Assembly: GCA_963971535.1 (NCBI GenBank)
Contig: OZ020587.1
Span: 163,495,612 to 163,559,611 of the forward strand
Direction: 5' to 3'
Origin: Notolepis coatsorum
Lineage: Eukaryota; Chordata; Actinopteri; Aulopiformes; Paralepididae
DNA length: 64,000 bases
The notes below the pieces were generated by a model. That model was given only the letters and a program-made list of their open reading frames with translations, was not told where the DNA came from and did not search any database. The position numbers were made by a program, and so were the translations under genes. Shown in pieces: positions 30,762 to 41,897 of the stretch (position 1 is the stretch's first letter; each line of letters begins with the position of its first letter).

Positions 30762-31934
30762 TGTAACTCTCTCCAAGTTGGATCTGTGTGTGTTGATGAG
30801 GCCATTCTGTTGCTCCCCGCCATGCCACGTTCTCTCTTTCAGGTCCATGAAGTTGTTGCAGGGTGTGAAGTAGGAAGGGCGTCCATTCTCTAGCACGTGG
30901 GTCCTGAAGGTGCTCACGCTAGGCTTGTGTGTGTTCCCAAGGCACACTTCCCCAACCACGACCCATCCCAAATCCAATCTCTGAGCAAAGGGGGCGTTGT
31001 GAGGGCCGTTGACCTGCTGTCTCACCTTGTGTACTCGTATGATGTCTCTTCCTAGCAAAAGGAGGATTTGAGCGTTTGGGTCGAACTCCGGGAGGTGACC
31101 CGCGACGGACTTCAGATGGGGATGGAAGCGAGCTGCCTTTGGAGTCGGTATTTCTGACCTGTTGGTAAGGATTTGCTTGCACTCGATCAGTGTGTAGTAA
31201 GAAGCATTTTGTATAAAAGTATTCTGTACTTCTGTATGACAACTATTAAAGAAACTTGAAACTTGAAACAGTGCTGGTAACGTGAGGGTAGTTCCTCCAT
31301 CCACCGGCTCGATTTGGAAGCCTTCCGCCTTTATTCCAGACGTGTTGACGACCCCAGCACATGTTCTTAATGAGTAGGGGGAGGAGTAGCTCTTGACGTT
31401 AAATAGCTCGAAGAATTCTGGCCTTGCTAATGAGCGGTTACTCTGGTCATCAAGTACGGCGTACATCTTGACTGCCTTGTGACGCTGCCCCTGGGGAAAG
31501 ACTTGAACCAGACGTATTTTAGAGCAGGACATTGCTGGCTGTCTTTCGCCGCAAACCTCAGTGCAGTGTGAGGTGACGATAAGATCTTCTTCCTCCTCGT
31601 TATCCTCTGGTGCCGGCGTTGGAACTGCTTGCGATGTTGGGCCAGGATGCATAGCTGTGATATGACGGTCACTCTCACACTCATCGCATTTCACGGAAAG
31701 TTTACAGTCCCTGGCTAAATGGGAGTATGATGCGCAACACCTGTAACACATCCCATTTTCGCGGAGGAAGGCCCTTCTCTCGTCGAGTGGTTTTGCTCTA
31801 AAACCATGGCACGTACTTAATGGGTGTGGTGCGTGATGGATAGGGCAGTTCTTTCCTGGATTCTCGGTTTGCTTTGGGAATATGTTTGTGTCCTGTTCGG
31901 TATCTGGGGAGACATCTGTCTTGTGGACTGACAC
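30762..31934 (-). pseudogene. BEL gag-pol: zinc knuckle and aspartic protease region (DUF1758)
   Basis: Frame continuing gag after a one-base shift. Starts near VSVHKTDVSPDTEQD. Shows the knuckle NGMCYRCCASYSHLARDCK and CDECESDRHITAMHPG. The protease-like region VKMYAVLDDQSNRSLARPEF carries the DDQSN triad (D-x-x-S-N, DUF1758 type). It ends at DLKERTWHGG just before RT should begin, where the minisatellite takes over. Residual frame runs into the repeats. Confidence 0.9.
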
Positions 31935-32025
31935 TGGGATTCTCCCTGTCTGATAGACTGGCCTATCTCTCGTGGGAGGACTGTTGCTGGGGAGAGCAAA
32001 GCTTGGGTCGTTCCTGATGCGTGCT

Positions 32026-33252
32026 TCATAGCAAATAAATAGTGAAGTAGGCGAATGGGGGAAAGAGGCCGTTGTTTTCGTCTTTGAACCTGGAGCCTTG
32101 GGATATCCATTTCTCCTGTAGGGCGTATGGGAGTTTCTCTACTATAGGGTTGATGCCGCGAGCGGTGTCCAGGAAGGCCAACCCGGGTAGGTATCCATCC
32201 TCCTTTGCAGACTGGAACTCCATAAGGAGGTCTCCAAGCTCCATGAGTTTGATATAGTCTTTACTGGAGATCCTAGGAAACGCATCCAGTTTCTTGAAAA
32301 GAGTATTTTCAATTACCCCGGATGAGGCGTAACGCCTGCTTAGTCTATCCCATGCCTTACTCAGTGCTGCTTCGGGATCGTTGACGTGTATCTGACGCAT
32401 TCTCCTGACGTGGTGGGATGATTCCTTGCCTAGCCACTTGGTCAAGAGGTCCAATTCTTCACTGGCTGAAAGGTTGAGACCTCTGATGGCGTTGAGGAAT
32501 GACGACTGCCATGCCAGAAAACTCTCGGGTTGGTCGTCGAACTGGTTGAGTCCTGTTGTCACTAGCTCCCGACGTGCTAAGTATTTAACAAAGTCTGTTA
32601 TCTCAGGGGTTTCGGCGGGGTTAGCTGGTGGGGTGTGGTAATGAGGAGTATAGGGTTGAGCTGAAGGGTTCATATTTTGGATACGTGGCTTAAATTCGTC
32701 CTGATAGGTCTCGTCGGCATGACGACGTGTTTTGGAGGGGGTCGTGTGGAACGGTGTGACGTGCTCTCCGGGCAGCATGACAGGCTCCTGGGTAGGGGAG
32801 TTAGGTCGTGAATCCTCGTATGCGGTTCCCCATTGGATTAGACTGCCATTGAGTCGAATAGACAAGGGGGCGGGGACATCGCGACGCGAAGTTTTATGTA
32901 ACTCGTTCTGTTGGTTTACATAGGCACTTGTCCGGTCGGCAATGTCTCTCCCTGAGAGTGTCCTCCTGCCTCTGCTGGGCGGTGTTCTAGCCTGCTGTTC
33001 GGCTGCCTCCAATACCTCTGCCTGTGCTATGGCGACGGCTGCCTCTCTTTGGAGAGTCAAAGCTCCCAATTCAGCGTCCAGTCTAGCCTTCTCCAGAGCC
33101 AGTCTAGTATCTTTCTCTGCAAATGATGCGCGTACGCGCGCTGCCTCTGCCCTTACATGGGCCCTTGTTGCTGTGCTGGCTGAAGCTGTAGATGAGCGGT
33201 CGCTGCTTGCGCTGACTTGAGAGGTTGTGTCGTTCTCTTTGGCGGGGTCCAT
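32026..33252 (-). pseudogene. BEL gag with DUF1759
   Basis: A 408-codon frame starting MDPAKENDTTSQVSASSD. It has an Ala/Glu-rich coiled coil (RAEAARVRASFAEKDTRLAL) and the DUF1759 core: FDDQPESFLAWQSSFLNAIR, LTKWLGKESSHHVRRMRQIH and AWDRLSRRYASSGVIE. The gag capsid-like domain packages RNA. The frame closes at 32026 by a one-base deletion; downstream the same protein continues in the next frame (ICYEARIRNDPSF). Confidence 0.9.
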
Positions 33253-33313
33253 AATGCTATTCTGATCTGTCGAAGGAATCGACGTTGCACCAGCTGGTCG
33301 CTTGTCTTTTTAC

Positions 33314-34330
33314 TCTGCTGTCCTCCCGATGATGTTTTTAATCAAAGGTAGACGGCCAGCCAAACTCTTCAATAAGCAACACAAGAGTCAAACGTAGCTT
33401 CCTTGCTTCTCGTTTAATGTAGTTCTTGCTGACATGTTGCTAGGATAGGAGTAAAACTGAAACAGAATGAAGTGCATAGTGTTACTACTAGTGCACGTAA
33501 AAAGTATAGATATACAGTAATGCCCGTTTTCCACTGCATGGTACCTACTCGACTCTACCCTACTCTACTCTACTCGCTTTAGGTACCTGTTACTTCGTTC
33601 CTTTTCCACTGCAGGTACTAAGTAATAAGTACTCAGTTTGTCTCCGTGTGGGGAGGCGGGGCCGCTGGTGATCAACATGAGAGCTCCAGCATAGCTATGT
33701 CCGTGAGCTTGATAGCCCCTTTCGTGACTGTGATGCACCGAGTGAATCCACAGTCACTTGCTCCTCATTAGGAAACTAACCTAGATTTACCCTGAAGGAC
33801 TGGTTCTGGCTGAACCGTTCGTTATACAAGTATCACAGAGACATTTCAAAGGTACTCACAGTTGCACGAGGGTTTCGGACAGAGATACGGGATGGTTTGA
33901 AAGCTCGGCGTTGCTAATAAACATTTTAAATATTTTTTATAAACTGCTCAAAACGGCATTATTTCCGGCGTTGGGTGCATGATGCGCATGCGCTGTGATC
34001 ACACCAGGCAGCCAACGCCGGAAATAATGCAGTGTTGAGCAGTTTATAAAAAATATTTAAAATGTTTATTAGCAACGCCGAGCTTTCAAACCATCCCGTA
34101 TCTCTGTCCGAAACCCTCGTGCAACTGTGAGTACCTTTGAAATGTCTCTGTGATACTTGTATAACGAACGGTTCGGCCAGAACCAGTCCTTCATGGTAAC
34201 TCTAGGTTGGTTTCCTATTGAGGAGCAAGTGACTGTGGATTGTGGTCTCACTTCCTGTATATACCACGTTCGACCAACAGGTGGTGCCAAAGCAAATCAA
34301 AACTATATACATTGCCTGGGAGGCAGAACA
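33314..34330 (-). repeat. BEL 5' LTR with foldback insert
   Basis: Inner end at 33314 (tctgctgtcctcc; the 3' LTR has tgtgctgtcctcc), outer end ...ggcagaaca at 34330. About 33522-34245 is not in the other LTR: a MITE-like cactgcatggtacc segment and a large inverted repeat. A candidate tRNA primer site (TGGTGCAACGTCGATTCC, minus strand, 33269-33286) lies 27 bases inside. Confidence 0.8.
33746..34240. repeat. 229-bp inverted repeat with 37-nt loop
   Basis: Arms 33746-33974 and 34012-34240 are reverse complements apart from a handful of differences and small gaps. The loop (33975-34011) contains gatgcgcatgcgc. It is a foldback element or a rearranged MITE inside the BEL 5' LTR. Confidence 0.9.
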
Positions 34331-35619
34331 CTCTTCCTTTCCGGCACACGCGCCTGCTCCAGCCAAAGGTGGCGCTGGGCTAGAGTGGCCAGGGCGCGTA
34401 CTTTCCCAGCGGCGACGGCCTGCAGCTGGATCAGATGCAGGATGGCTTCTGCCGACTGGGCGAGCTGTTCACGTTGCACTTCGGTCAGCTCCGCACCGCC
34501 TGTCATTATCCCGGACATGAATCTCGCCAGCTGCGCGATGTTAGATGTGGCAGCCAGAGATTGAGTCGCGGAGATGAATGACTGGTCACTCCAGTAAGCC
34601 AACCGCCTCGCCGATTTCCCTTGGGGAACCGGCTTCCGTAACGGCTCCCACACCACCTCAGGACAAAGGAGAGCTGCCATTGGCCTATCAAGCCGAGGCA
34701 CCCCCTCCTTCATACCTTCTACCAAACCCACCACCCTCGTGACTCGCACGTAGGCAGGGGTGAGGCCCGTGATGTGGGAGACCACCTGTCCCTGACGGAC
34801 GTAGGCCTCCATCGAGGGGAAAAATGGGCAGACAACGCCCGTCTCTCTCACAGGACGACGTTGCCATAGATGACCTATGAGATCATCAGGGACAGGAACA
34901 GGCAGTGGCTGCGGCAGCGGCACGCCGTTTGCGACTGCCACCGCCGCCATGAGCTCGGGGAACAAAGCACGCAGTTCCCCCTGCATACTTTCCCCCACCG
35001 AGCTCGCGTCCCTCACATGCAGCAGACTACTAGTTACAGAGCCACATTCTGATGTGGCTGATAGCAGGGCATCCCGCCGCTGAGTCGGAGGTTCTAACCC
35101 AACATCAGCGCACGAGGGACCCCAAGGAGACCTATCACCCCCCGCCAGTGTAACCTGGATGGGAGGCGGATATGTCTCCACCGGGGCGTCAAACAAGAAC
35201 CTGTCTGCCTCTACCATGTAGTCCTCTGTTTCCATCGGCCACGGAGAAGCAGACGCATCCTCATCCGGCTCCAGCAACTCCCCAAAACCAGGCCGTTCGC
35301 GTCTACAAGCCACCATCTTACGACGGGAGCGAGCAGACACAAAAAGTTTGCGTCTCAAATCCTCCGCCACCAGAGGAGCCGGCCGCCCAACAGACTCTCC
35401 GGCGGCAAAGGAACCAGAGCAGGAACCAGGCCATCTCACAGGAGACGGTGCTGGTGCACAAGCTCCTTGGAGAGGCAAACTACCTACCGGACGCCTACCG
35501 GGCGCGGATGCCGTCCACGACAGTGGCGTCAACCCCGCTCCAAGACGTACGGCAGAGGAGGAAATGAAGAACCGCTGGTGAAGGGTAACGTTGCTAGCGC
35601 GACCCTCCGAGGTAAACAT
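34331..35619 (-). pseudogene. DIRS gag, N-terminal part (5' of BEL insertion)
   Basis: About 430 open codons before the BEL border. Typical DIRS gag features are visible: an acidic and Ser-rich N-terminus, SATSECGSVTS, the core LFPELMAAVAVANGVPLPQP and DQSFISATQSLAATSNIAQL, then the C-terminal ARFMSGIM...AEAILHLIQLQ helix region. The start could also be the internal Met near 35318. The ORF is stopped by the LTR of the BEL element 30 bases later, so the protein is disrupted. Confidence 0.85.
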
Positions 35620-35928
35620 TATTACTTAGCTTTTTTCTTTGGAAAGAGTATGAGAGAAAGAAAAAAGCAAGAAAAAATGTAAACACATAACTCAACTTTC
35701 TTCAGCTTAATAACCTCGTCAAGTGATGTATATACAGGCACTTCCTTGTGGTGAAAGTGAAGAAGGGGCGAGTGTGGGGCCACACACCTGCTTATGAAGA
35801 TAGCGGATAGGGGTGTGGCCAGACGAATGTTGGTATGTAAAGGTACATTGTGAATTTTTATTCAGTGCAAATGCACAAAGTGAGGTTAGTGCAGATGACG
35901 CTGAGCGGAAGCTAGTATGATATAGAAC

Positions 35929-36106
35929 CATTTACTACCACACTACAGACGGTTAACCATTTCACTACCACACTACAGAAGGTTAACCATTTTATACCAC
36001 ACTACAGAAGGTTAAACCTTTCACTACCACACTACAGAAGGTTAACCCTTTCACTACCACACTACAGACGGTTAACCTTCTGTAGTGTGGCAGTGAGCGG
36101 GTTAAT
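35929..36106 (+). repeat. 30-bp minisatellite, right part after DIRS
   Basis: Six units catttactaccacactaca/gacggttaac and similar. Joined to 22347-22851 it reconstitutes one array interrupted at AAC. Confidence 0.93.
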
Positions 36107-36164
36107 AGAAGTGTTATGGTGTGTTTACATGCACCGGCAGCTATTGGCCATATTCCGGTTAATG

Positions 36165-36282
36165 TCTTATTCTGGTTAAGGTCTTATTCTGGTTAAGGTC
36201 TTATTCTGGTTAAGGTATTATTCTGGTTAAGGTCTTATTCTGGTTAAGGTCTTATTTTGGTTAAGGTCTTATTCTGGTTAAA
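36165..36282 (+). repeat. 18-bp minisatellite ggtcttattctggttaa
   Basis: Seven copies of aaggtcttattctggtt. Confidence 0.9.
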
Positions 36283-36590
36283 GGGATAGGTCAGATTTTT
36301 GGAAACGACTTACCAATGATGATCGGTGGAGTCCTTTCGCAGTGCTATTGATGCTGTTCCTCACACTAGCTCCGGCTAGTTAGCTACAAACCCATGCAAA
36401 GTCAATGGGGTCGAGCTCCTGTCTGTACAAGCGGACTGAAGACAACTGAAATCTACTTTGTGTGACACTGTGGAGCACATTTCAGTCGCCTTCAGTCAGC
36501 CCGTTCAGACAGGAGCTCGACCCCATTGACTTTGCATTGGTTTGTGGCTAAATATCTGGAGCTAGTGTGAGGAACAGCATGGATTGTAAA
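36283..36590. mobile_element. Foldback MITE (~105-bp inverted arms)
   Basis: Arms around 36350-36452 and 36478-36582 (gctgttcctcacactagctc ... caaagtcaatggggtcgag) are inverted copies of about 85-90% by eye, 25 bases apart. The left end ggataggtcagatttttgg resembles a known teleost MITE. No duplication was defined. Confidence 0.65.
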
Positions 36591-36885
36591 ATATGTATAT
36601 ACATTCTAAAATATACAGGTATGCAGGTATATTCAGACGGATATGGATATATATATATATAAATGCTGTAAATATAAATGTATATATATGGTATATACAG
36701 CACTATTGTACACGCTATACTGTATGCAGGTGCATAAGTAGGTATATAGATAGAAGAATGAAATGTTATTGTAGAAGAGGCTGTTGGTGTTTCACATGTT
36801 ATTCCACCAACGCTGGGATATGGCTGTCGTATGGAGTTCAGTATTTAAGAGTGATTCAGTGTTTATCGTGTTTTATTTCTCCCAG

Positions 36886-36953
36886 ATGTCCGTATGGCTA
36901 CGCAGGGAGTTTCTGTGAGATGGGAAAGTCTAGAGGTCCCCCTGCTGGAACAG
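36886..36953 (+). CDS. lrp2: lrp2 exon 12 of window: membrane-proximal EGF, second half
   Basis: A 68-base exon, phase 2 to 1, encoding KCPYGYAGSFCEMGKSRG and PPAGT, which closes the EGF begun in exon 11. The next residue in the protein is the alanine that opens the transmembrane segment. The donor gtacct starts a 36-bp tandem repeat (three copies). Confidence 0.9.
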
Positions 36954-37075
36954 GTACCTGTCACTAAACTTCTACTTCCTGTTTATCAGCTACCTGTCAC
37001 TCAACTTCTACTTCCTGTTTATCAGCTACCTGTCACTCAACTTCTACTTCCTGTTTATCAGCTACCTGTCACCAG
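36954..37075 (+). repeat. 36-bp tandem repeat starting at exon 12 donor
   Basis: Three and a half units of ctacctgtcactcaacttct + acttcctgtttatcag. The first unit's beginning is the donor gtacctgtc itself. Confidence 0.85.
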
Positions 37076-37870
37076 TGTTGTAGTCGAGTCACTAAATCTC
37101 GAGTCCGAGTCGAGTCTCGAGTCCCCCGTGTTCGAGTCCAAGTCCGAGTCACCAAAGAAGAGCCCGAGTCGTAGTCGAGTCCCCATTACCCTAGTCCGAG
37201 TCCAAGTCATCAAGGTTGAGTCCACTCCACTCTAGCAGTCAAAGAGCTGACATACAAATAAAGAAAGGTCTACATTAACTCATTAAACATAAATGACACA
37301 GCAGTCACCGTTTCAAAGGGAGTTTATTTACTTTGTGACAATAGCCAAACAAATGCACTAGCCATCAATATCTTATGCCAAATGATTACAGAGTAATGTG
37401 CTGAAATTAGCTGGATTAAGACTCCGTTAGTGGCACTCAGGATAAGGATAATCAGCAGAGATTTTGGGGTATTTCCTGCTTGATGGCTTTTTGTAGGAAC
37501 AAGCTAATTATTTGAAGCCCATCATCTGTAGCCACTAGAAGGGCTCATTGAAAAATTTCGGAGAGAGAGCACGGACAATTTGGACAACTGGATCAAAGAT
37601 CCGTTCATTACGCATGACGCAGCAGGCCACTGTTTGAGCAGGAAGCACTCAATGATCTTTCGTGTGACGAGCTATTGAAAGTCACTGGACAGGCCCTCGC
37701 AAAGTTCTGGATATCAGTCCGGAACTAGTACCCAGTGTTGTGCTGAGAAAGCTTGTCCCCTTCGCATTAACATACCTCTCTGTAAGGCCGGATTTTCAGA
37801 GTAGAAGCGTATCTCCGCCAAAAGCGTACGTGAACGCATTTTATTTTCAAGTTCTGGCAACATATTTTGG
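37072..37870 (+). pseudogene. hAT element relic with transposase C-terminal piece
   Basis: Starts CAGTGTTGTAGTCGAGTCAC, followed by cgagtc repeats, a hAT-type end. Around 37550-37790 broken frames read SLKNFRRES-like, DNWIKDPFITHDAA, and AKFWIS then FALTYLS, the C-terminal part of a ZBED-like hAT transposase with frameshifts. The right end was not found. Bases 37240-37540 are part of its interior. Confidence 0.55.
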
Positions 37871-37965
37871 CTAAATATGAATTGTTTTATAAATGTGTAT
37901 AGAGAAACAATTATGTTGTATGTATATACATTCTAAAATATACAGGCGAACATCCGGCTCTCGAC

Positions 37966-38550
37966 ATGAACGGTCGCAGAATATCCAGCTCTTGCTGTTC
38001 CCATGGAAACCAACAACAAAAATCAGCAAAAAGAAGATATACAGGAATATTTGCGCATTTCTTGCTCGCCATACTATGGATTACAGACGTGTGCCTGAAT
38101 TCAGCACAGAATCGTCAGGAAACGGCGGTGGAAAGCAACAAAAGCGAAAATCTACAGTCCCATTGTGACTTTTACCTGTTGAATGGCTCGGAGAGTAAAC
38201 ATCCGACTATTGGAGCGGCAACTATTCACAGACTGTTGACGACGAATCCCGAACGAAAGAAATTACCCCCGACAGGCAAGTGTAATAAGAGATCAATGTT
38301 TTTATTATATCTGCTCATGTCGGGTGACATACATCAGAACCCTGGTCCCGTAATGACACGGAACCAGAGACTACATGATCAACGGCAACATTCCTCGTCT
38401 ACCACCTCTGCAAAAGAACCCACGAGAGGCCACAGCGAGAGGGAAGGAACCGGGGTTCACAACCGAGGCGCCCAGCACGTCGCGGGGACAAAACAGCGAG
38501 GCATCGCTCCTCACACCGGCGCCGGAGATCAACAGCATCCACGCAATTGA
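37966..38550 (+). pseudogene. LINE N-terminal ORF with 2A-like peptide
   Basis: Frame contains a hydrophobic stretch FAHFLLAILWITDVC, a Lys-rich part and FLLYLLMSGDIHQNPGP (2A-like motif at 38323-38349, D-I-H-Q-N-P-G-P). The canonical 2A ending is D-V/I-E-x-N-P-G-P, here with H in place of E. Similar motifs are known at the N terminus of some APE-type LINE proteins, where they cause ribosome skipping or act as a localisation signal. The frame closes at 38550; a parallel frame (38375-38971, Pro-rich) overlaps it, so indels are likely. The endonuclease returns to the same frame. Confidence 0.7.
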
Positions 38551-38934
38551 CGCTTCAGCCAGCAGTTGCACCAGCCGACCAGCAAGTGGCGACATACCCT
38601 CACCGAAGCCCCAGCAGACTTGGAGAGCGGCGCGGGACATCAATATCACATCTTGTGATATGACGGTTAGCTCGGCTGGCCCCGCCATGCCAGCTAGTCT
38701 ACCCGGGCCGGGGCCAGGACAAAAGGCACCCCCCCGGGCCCTCCCCCACAATGGAGTACTAACAGACACATCTGTAAACAACCAGCCCCCCCCCCCCCCC
38801 CACATCGCGGGCTTTCACACAGAGGAATACAGACTCCAGCAAAGGACAAAGGATCACCCCCTCCCCCCCTCCCCACTCACGGCACAAACAGCAACAACGC
38901 CCCCCCTCCCCCCACCACAGGACAGGACAAAAAT

Positions 38935-41897
38935 GAACGGAGTTACCTCAAGTGTGACTACATCAATCTGATTACCAGCAAAAATGGACTTCACATATTC
39001 CATCTTAATACAAATAGCCTGAGACCTAAACTGGCTGAAATCAAACAGTTGTTTTTAAACGGTAAGGCTAACATATTGTGTTTCACAGAAACAAAATTAG
39101 ACTCATCTGTACAGGATCCAGAGATTTAAATTGAAAACTACTCAATAGTCAGGAGGGATAGAAACCAGTATGGAGGTGGCGTCTGTGTGTATATACACAA
39201 GGATACCAAATACATCAACCGTACTGACCTTAACCATGATGAAATTGAAACTGTTTGGATTGAAATCTTATTATACAGGGCGAAACCAGTACTAGTAGGC
39301 ACAATCTATAGACCGCCAGAACAGAGTGGCTTTTATGACACACTTGATGGGTGTTTAGCTGGGGTGGAGGGGGTAGAAAAAATTCTTATTGGGGACTGGA
39401 ACACAGATATGCTGCGTAAAGCAGCACCCGTCTTCAAGGCCTTCAGTAGATTTTCTGATCTGCACGGTTTCAGCCAGCTAATCACCCAACCCACAAGGGT
39501 ATGTGATTCGACACAAACCACCATTGACCTCATTTTGACCTCTGACAAGTCCATGATCTCCAATAAAGGGGTGATAGCATGCGGGTTAAGTGATCATTAT
39601 ATGATTTTCTGTACCCGCAAAAAGCTAAAACAGAAGGCCGGCTGTCACAAAACAGTCACATCTAGAGACCTCAAAACTTACTCTAGAGAGGCCTTTAACC
39701 TAGAACTGGGGAGCTTGGACTGGTCAGATGAACTCAGTGGTACACAGGTTGAAGAAACATGGCTTGGATTCAAAACCAAATTCACAGCAATACTCAACAA
39801 CATGGCACCCATAAGAACCACCAGGGTTAAAAATCGCGCTGAGCCATGGATGCACACTGAAATACTGGCCGCTATGAAAACCAGAGACAAAAAATGCTCT
39901 GAACTTCATAAAAGTCAGACAAAGCTTTCCAAAAGCTCAAACAGTGAACTCCAAGCCCATGTGGTTGAACTAAAAACTCAAAGAAACAGACTAAGAAATG
40001 ACGTAAACACCATGATCAGAACCGCAAAAAGAAATTTCATCAACGACAAAACTGAGGAAAACAAAAACAAACCCTGCGAACTTTGGAAATTACTCAATAA
40101 TCAACTAGGCTGCAGTAAAAAACTTAAAACCAGATTCTCAAACATAAACATAAAGACGGACAACACGCTCATCACAGACAAGCTGGATGTAGCCAATTAC
40201 TTAAACATCTTCTTCACAAACATAGCCACAACACTGGTAAACAAACTACCCTCCCACTCAGGGCATTATGGGGTAGAACACATAGTAGCATACTACAAAA
40301 ACCTAGGGGTCCACAAAGACGACTTCAAACTTGAAATGGTAACAACCGATGAGGTACTAAAAAAATTGAGCGCCTCCAACCTAACAAGGCCACTGGCCAT
40401 GACAACATCCCCTCCAAATTCCTCAGAGACGCAGCAGCCGCCATCACCCCAGTCATCACACACATAATAAACCTCTCTATAAAACAGGGGCACGTCCCCA
40501 AGGACTTCAAAATTGCGAGAGTGACCCCTCTGCACAAAAAGGGCAGCAAATTAGACCCAGGCAACTACCGCCCTGTTTCTATTCTTACCTCCATCTCGAA
40601 AGTCATAGAGAAAATAGTCTACGAACAGGTCGAAAAGTACCTGGCGGAAAAAAATCTAATCTACGAATTCCAATCTGGCTTCAGAACGTCCCACTCCACT
40701 GACACATGCCTCCTCTATTTGAACGACCACATCAAACAAGAGGTGGACGCGGGCAAATACTGCGGCATGGTCATGCTGGACCTACAAAAGGCCTTCGACA
40801 CTGTCAATCACTCCATTCTGATGGACAAGCTAAAAGCAATTGGTTTTGATAGCTTATCAGTGAGCTGGATGCAATCCTACCTGGAGGGGAGAGAACAGAT
40901 GGTAGAGGTAAACGGTACTCTATCCCCCCCCCTCACAGTGAGCTGTGGTGTTCCACAAGGAAGCATACTAGGACCGCTACTCTTCCTAATTTATGCAAAT
41001 GACATGTCGTCAGCCTGTGACTGCAACTTGTTCCTGTTTGCGGACGACTCAGCCCTGCTGGTCTCTGACAAGAACAAGTTGCAGGTTGAAAAAACCATCA
41101 GCTCGGAACTAGGCAAAATCTGCATATGGCTCGCTGATAACAAACTATCATTACACATGGGCAAAACAGAGTCCATTCTCTTTGGTTCAAATAACAAACT
41201 CAGCAAGACCGACGGCTTCTCAGTTACAGTGGGTGACAATATTGTCACAAGGAAAGACGAAATTACCTACCTGGGTTCCATCCTAGAGGCAAATCTTTCC
41301 TGTGACAAAATGGCATCCAATGTAATAAAAAAAGTCAACCAACGAACTAGATTCTTGTACCGGATCTCCTCTCTGGTAAACAAGAATACCCTGAAGACTC
41401 TGGCAGGAGCACTCATTCAAGGGTACTATGACTATGCGTGCACCTCATGGTACCAAAGCCCCTCAAAGGCGCTTAAAACAAAATTACAAACATCACAAAA
41501 CAAACTGGTCAGACTACTACTTGACCTGAACCCCAGAACCCACCTCACCCCTGCCCACTTTGACAACCTAGGATGGCTTAGAGTAGACGACAGAGTACAG
41601 CAACTTGCAATGGGCCTGGTCTACAAGATACACTATACGACCGGGGTGCCCATGTACATGTCAAAATACTTCCCAAAGGTCAGTGAATACCACAACCACT
41701 ACACCAGAGGAAGCTCAACAAATCATGTTAAACCCAGATTCGGCTCAAACAAGGGACTAAACACGTTTCGCAATTATGCCACAAAAATGTGGAATGCCCT
41801 ACCCAAAGCTGTAAAGGAATGTGAATCCCTGCCCACATTCAAAACCGCTCTTAAAGAGCACCTACGGGAGGCTGCAATTCGAAACTGGCCACCGTAA
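38935..41897 (+). pseudogene. LINE ORF2: AP endonuclease and reverse transcriptase
   Basis: Endonuclease motifs HIFHLNTNSLRPKL, ILCFTETKLD, YGGGVCVYI, TIYRPP, GDWNTDML and GLSDHYMI. RT motifs PGNYRPVSILTSISKVIEKI, FRTSHSTDTCLL, LDLQKAFDTVNHSIL, GVPQGSILGPLLFLIY and LFADDSAL (catalytic Asp pair), then a C-terminus of the LRVDDRVQQL/WNALPKAV type. Defects: stop TAA at 39127-39129 and a one-base frameshift near 40372-40376 (after VLKKLSA). Otherwise well preserved. Confidence 0.88.

Larger units (their letters stand above)
26702..34330 (-). mobile_element. BEL/Pao LTR retrotransposon inserted in DIRS gag
   Basis: Minus-strand element with LTRs at 33314-34330 (5') and 26702-28379 (3'), flanked by an exact 5-bp duplication CTCTT (26697-26701, 34331-34335), the length expected for BEL. 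LTR ends are TG...CA (TGTTCTGCC...). A purine tract GCGGGGAG precedes the 3' LTR. Gag with DUF1759, a zinc-knuckle/protease region (DUF1758) and an integrase C-terminal domain (DUF5641) identify BEL/Pao. RT, RNase H and most of the integrase are missing, replaced by a minisatellite; the copy is dead. Confidence 0.92.
22849..35928 (-). mobile_element. DIRS-type retrotransposon (interrupted by a BEL element)
   Basis: Minus-strand element with the hallmarks of DIRS: inverted terminal repeats, an internal complementary region made of both termini, and no target duplication. AAC occurs at both borders (22849-22851, 35926-35928). Terminal repeats match over 22894-23033 versus 35768-35907 (about 138 of 140, inverted). 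Without the BEL insert and one duplication copy the element is about 5.4 kb, normal DIRS length. A gag frame is present; no RT, RNase H, methyltransferase or tyrosine recombinase motifs were recognised in 23190-26310, so this copy is probably defective or non-autonomous. Confidence 0.9.

Noticed and set aside
38375..38971. Pro-rich 198-codon frame as a separate LINE ORF1
   Set aside because: It overlaps the 2A-containing frame, lacks RRM, zinc-knuckle or esterase motifs and is most simply explained by indels in the linker before the endonuclease.
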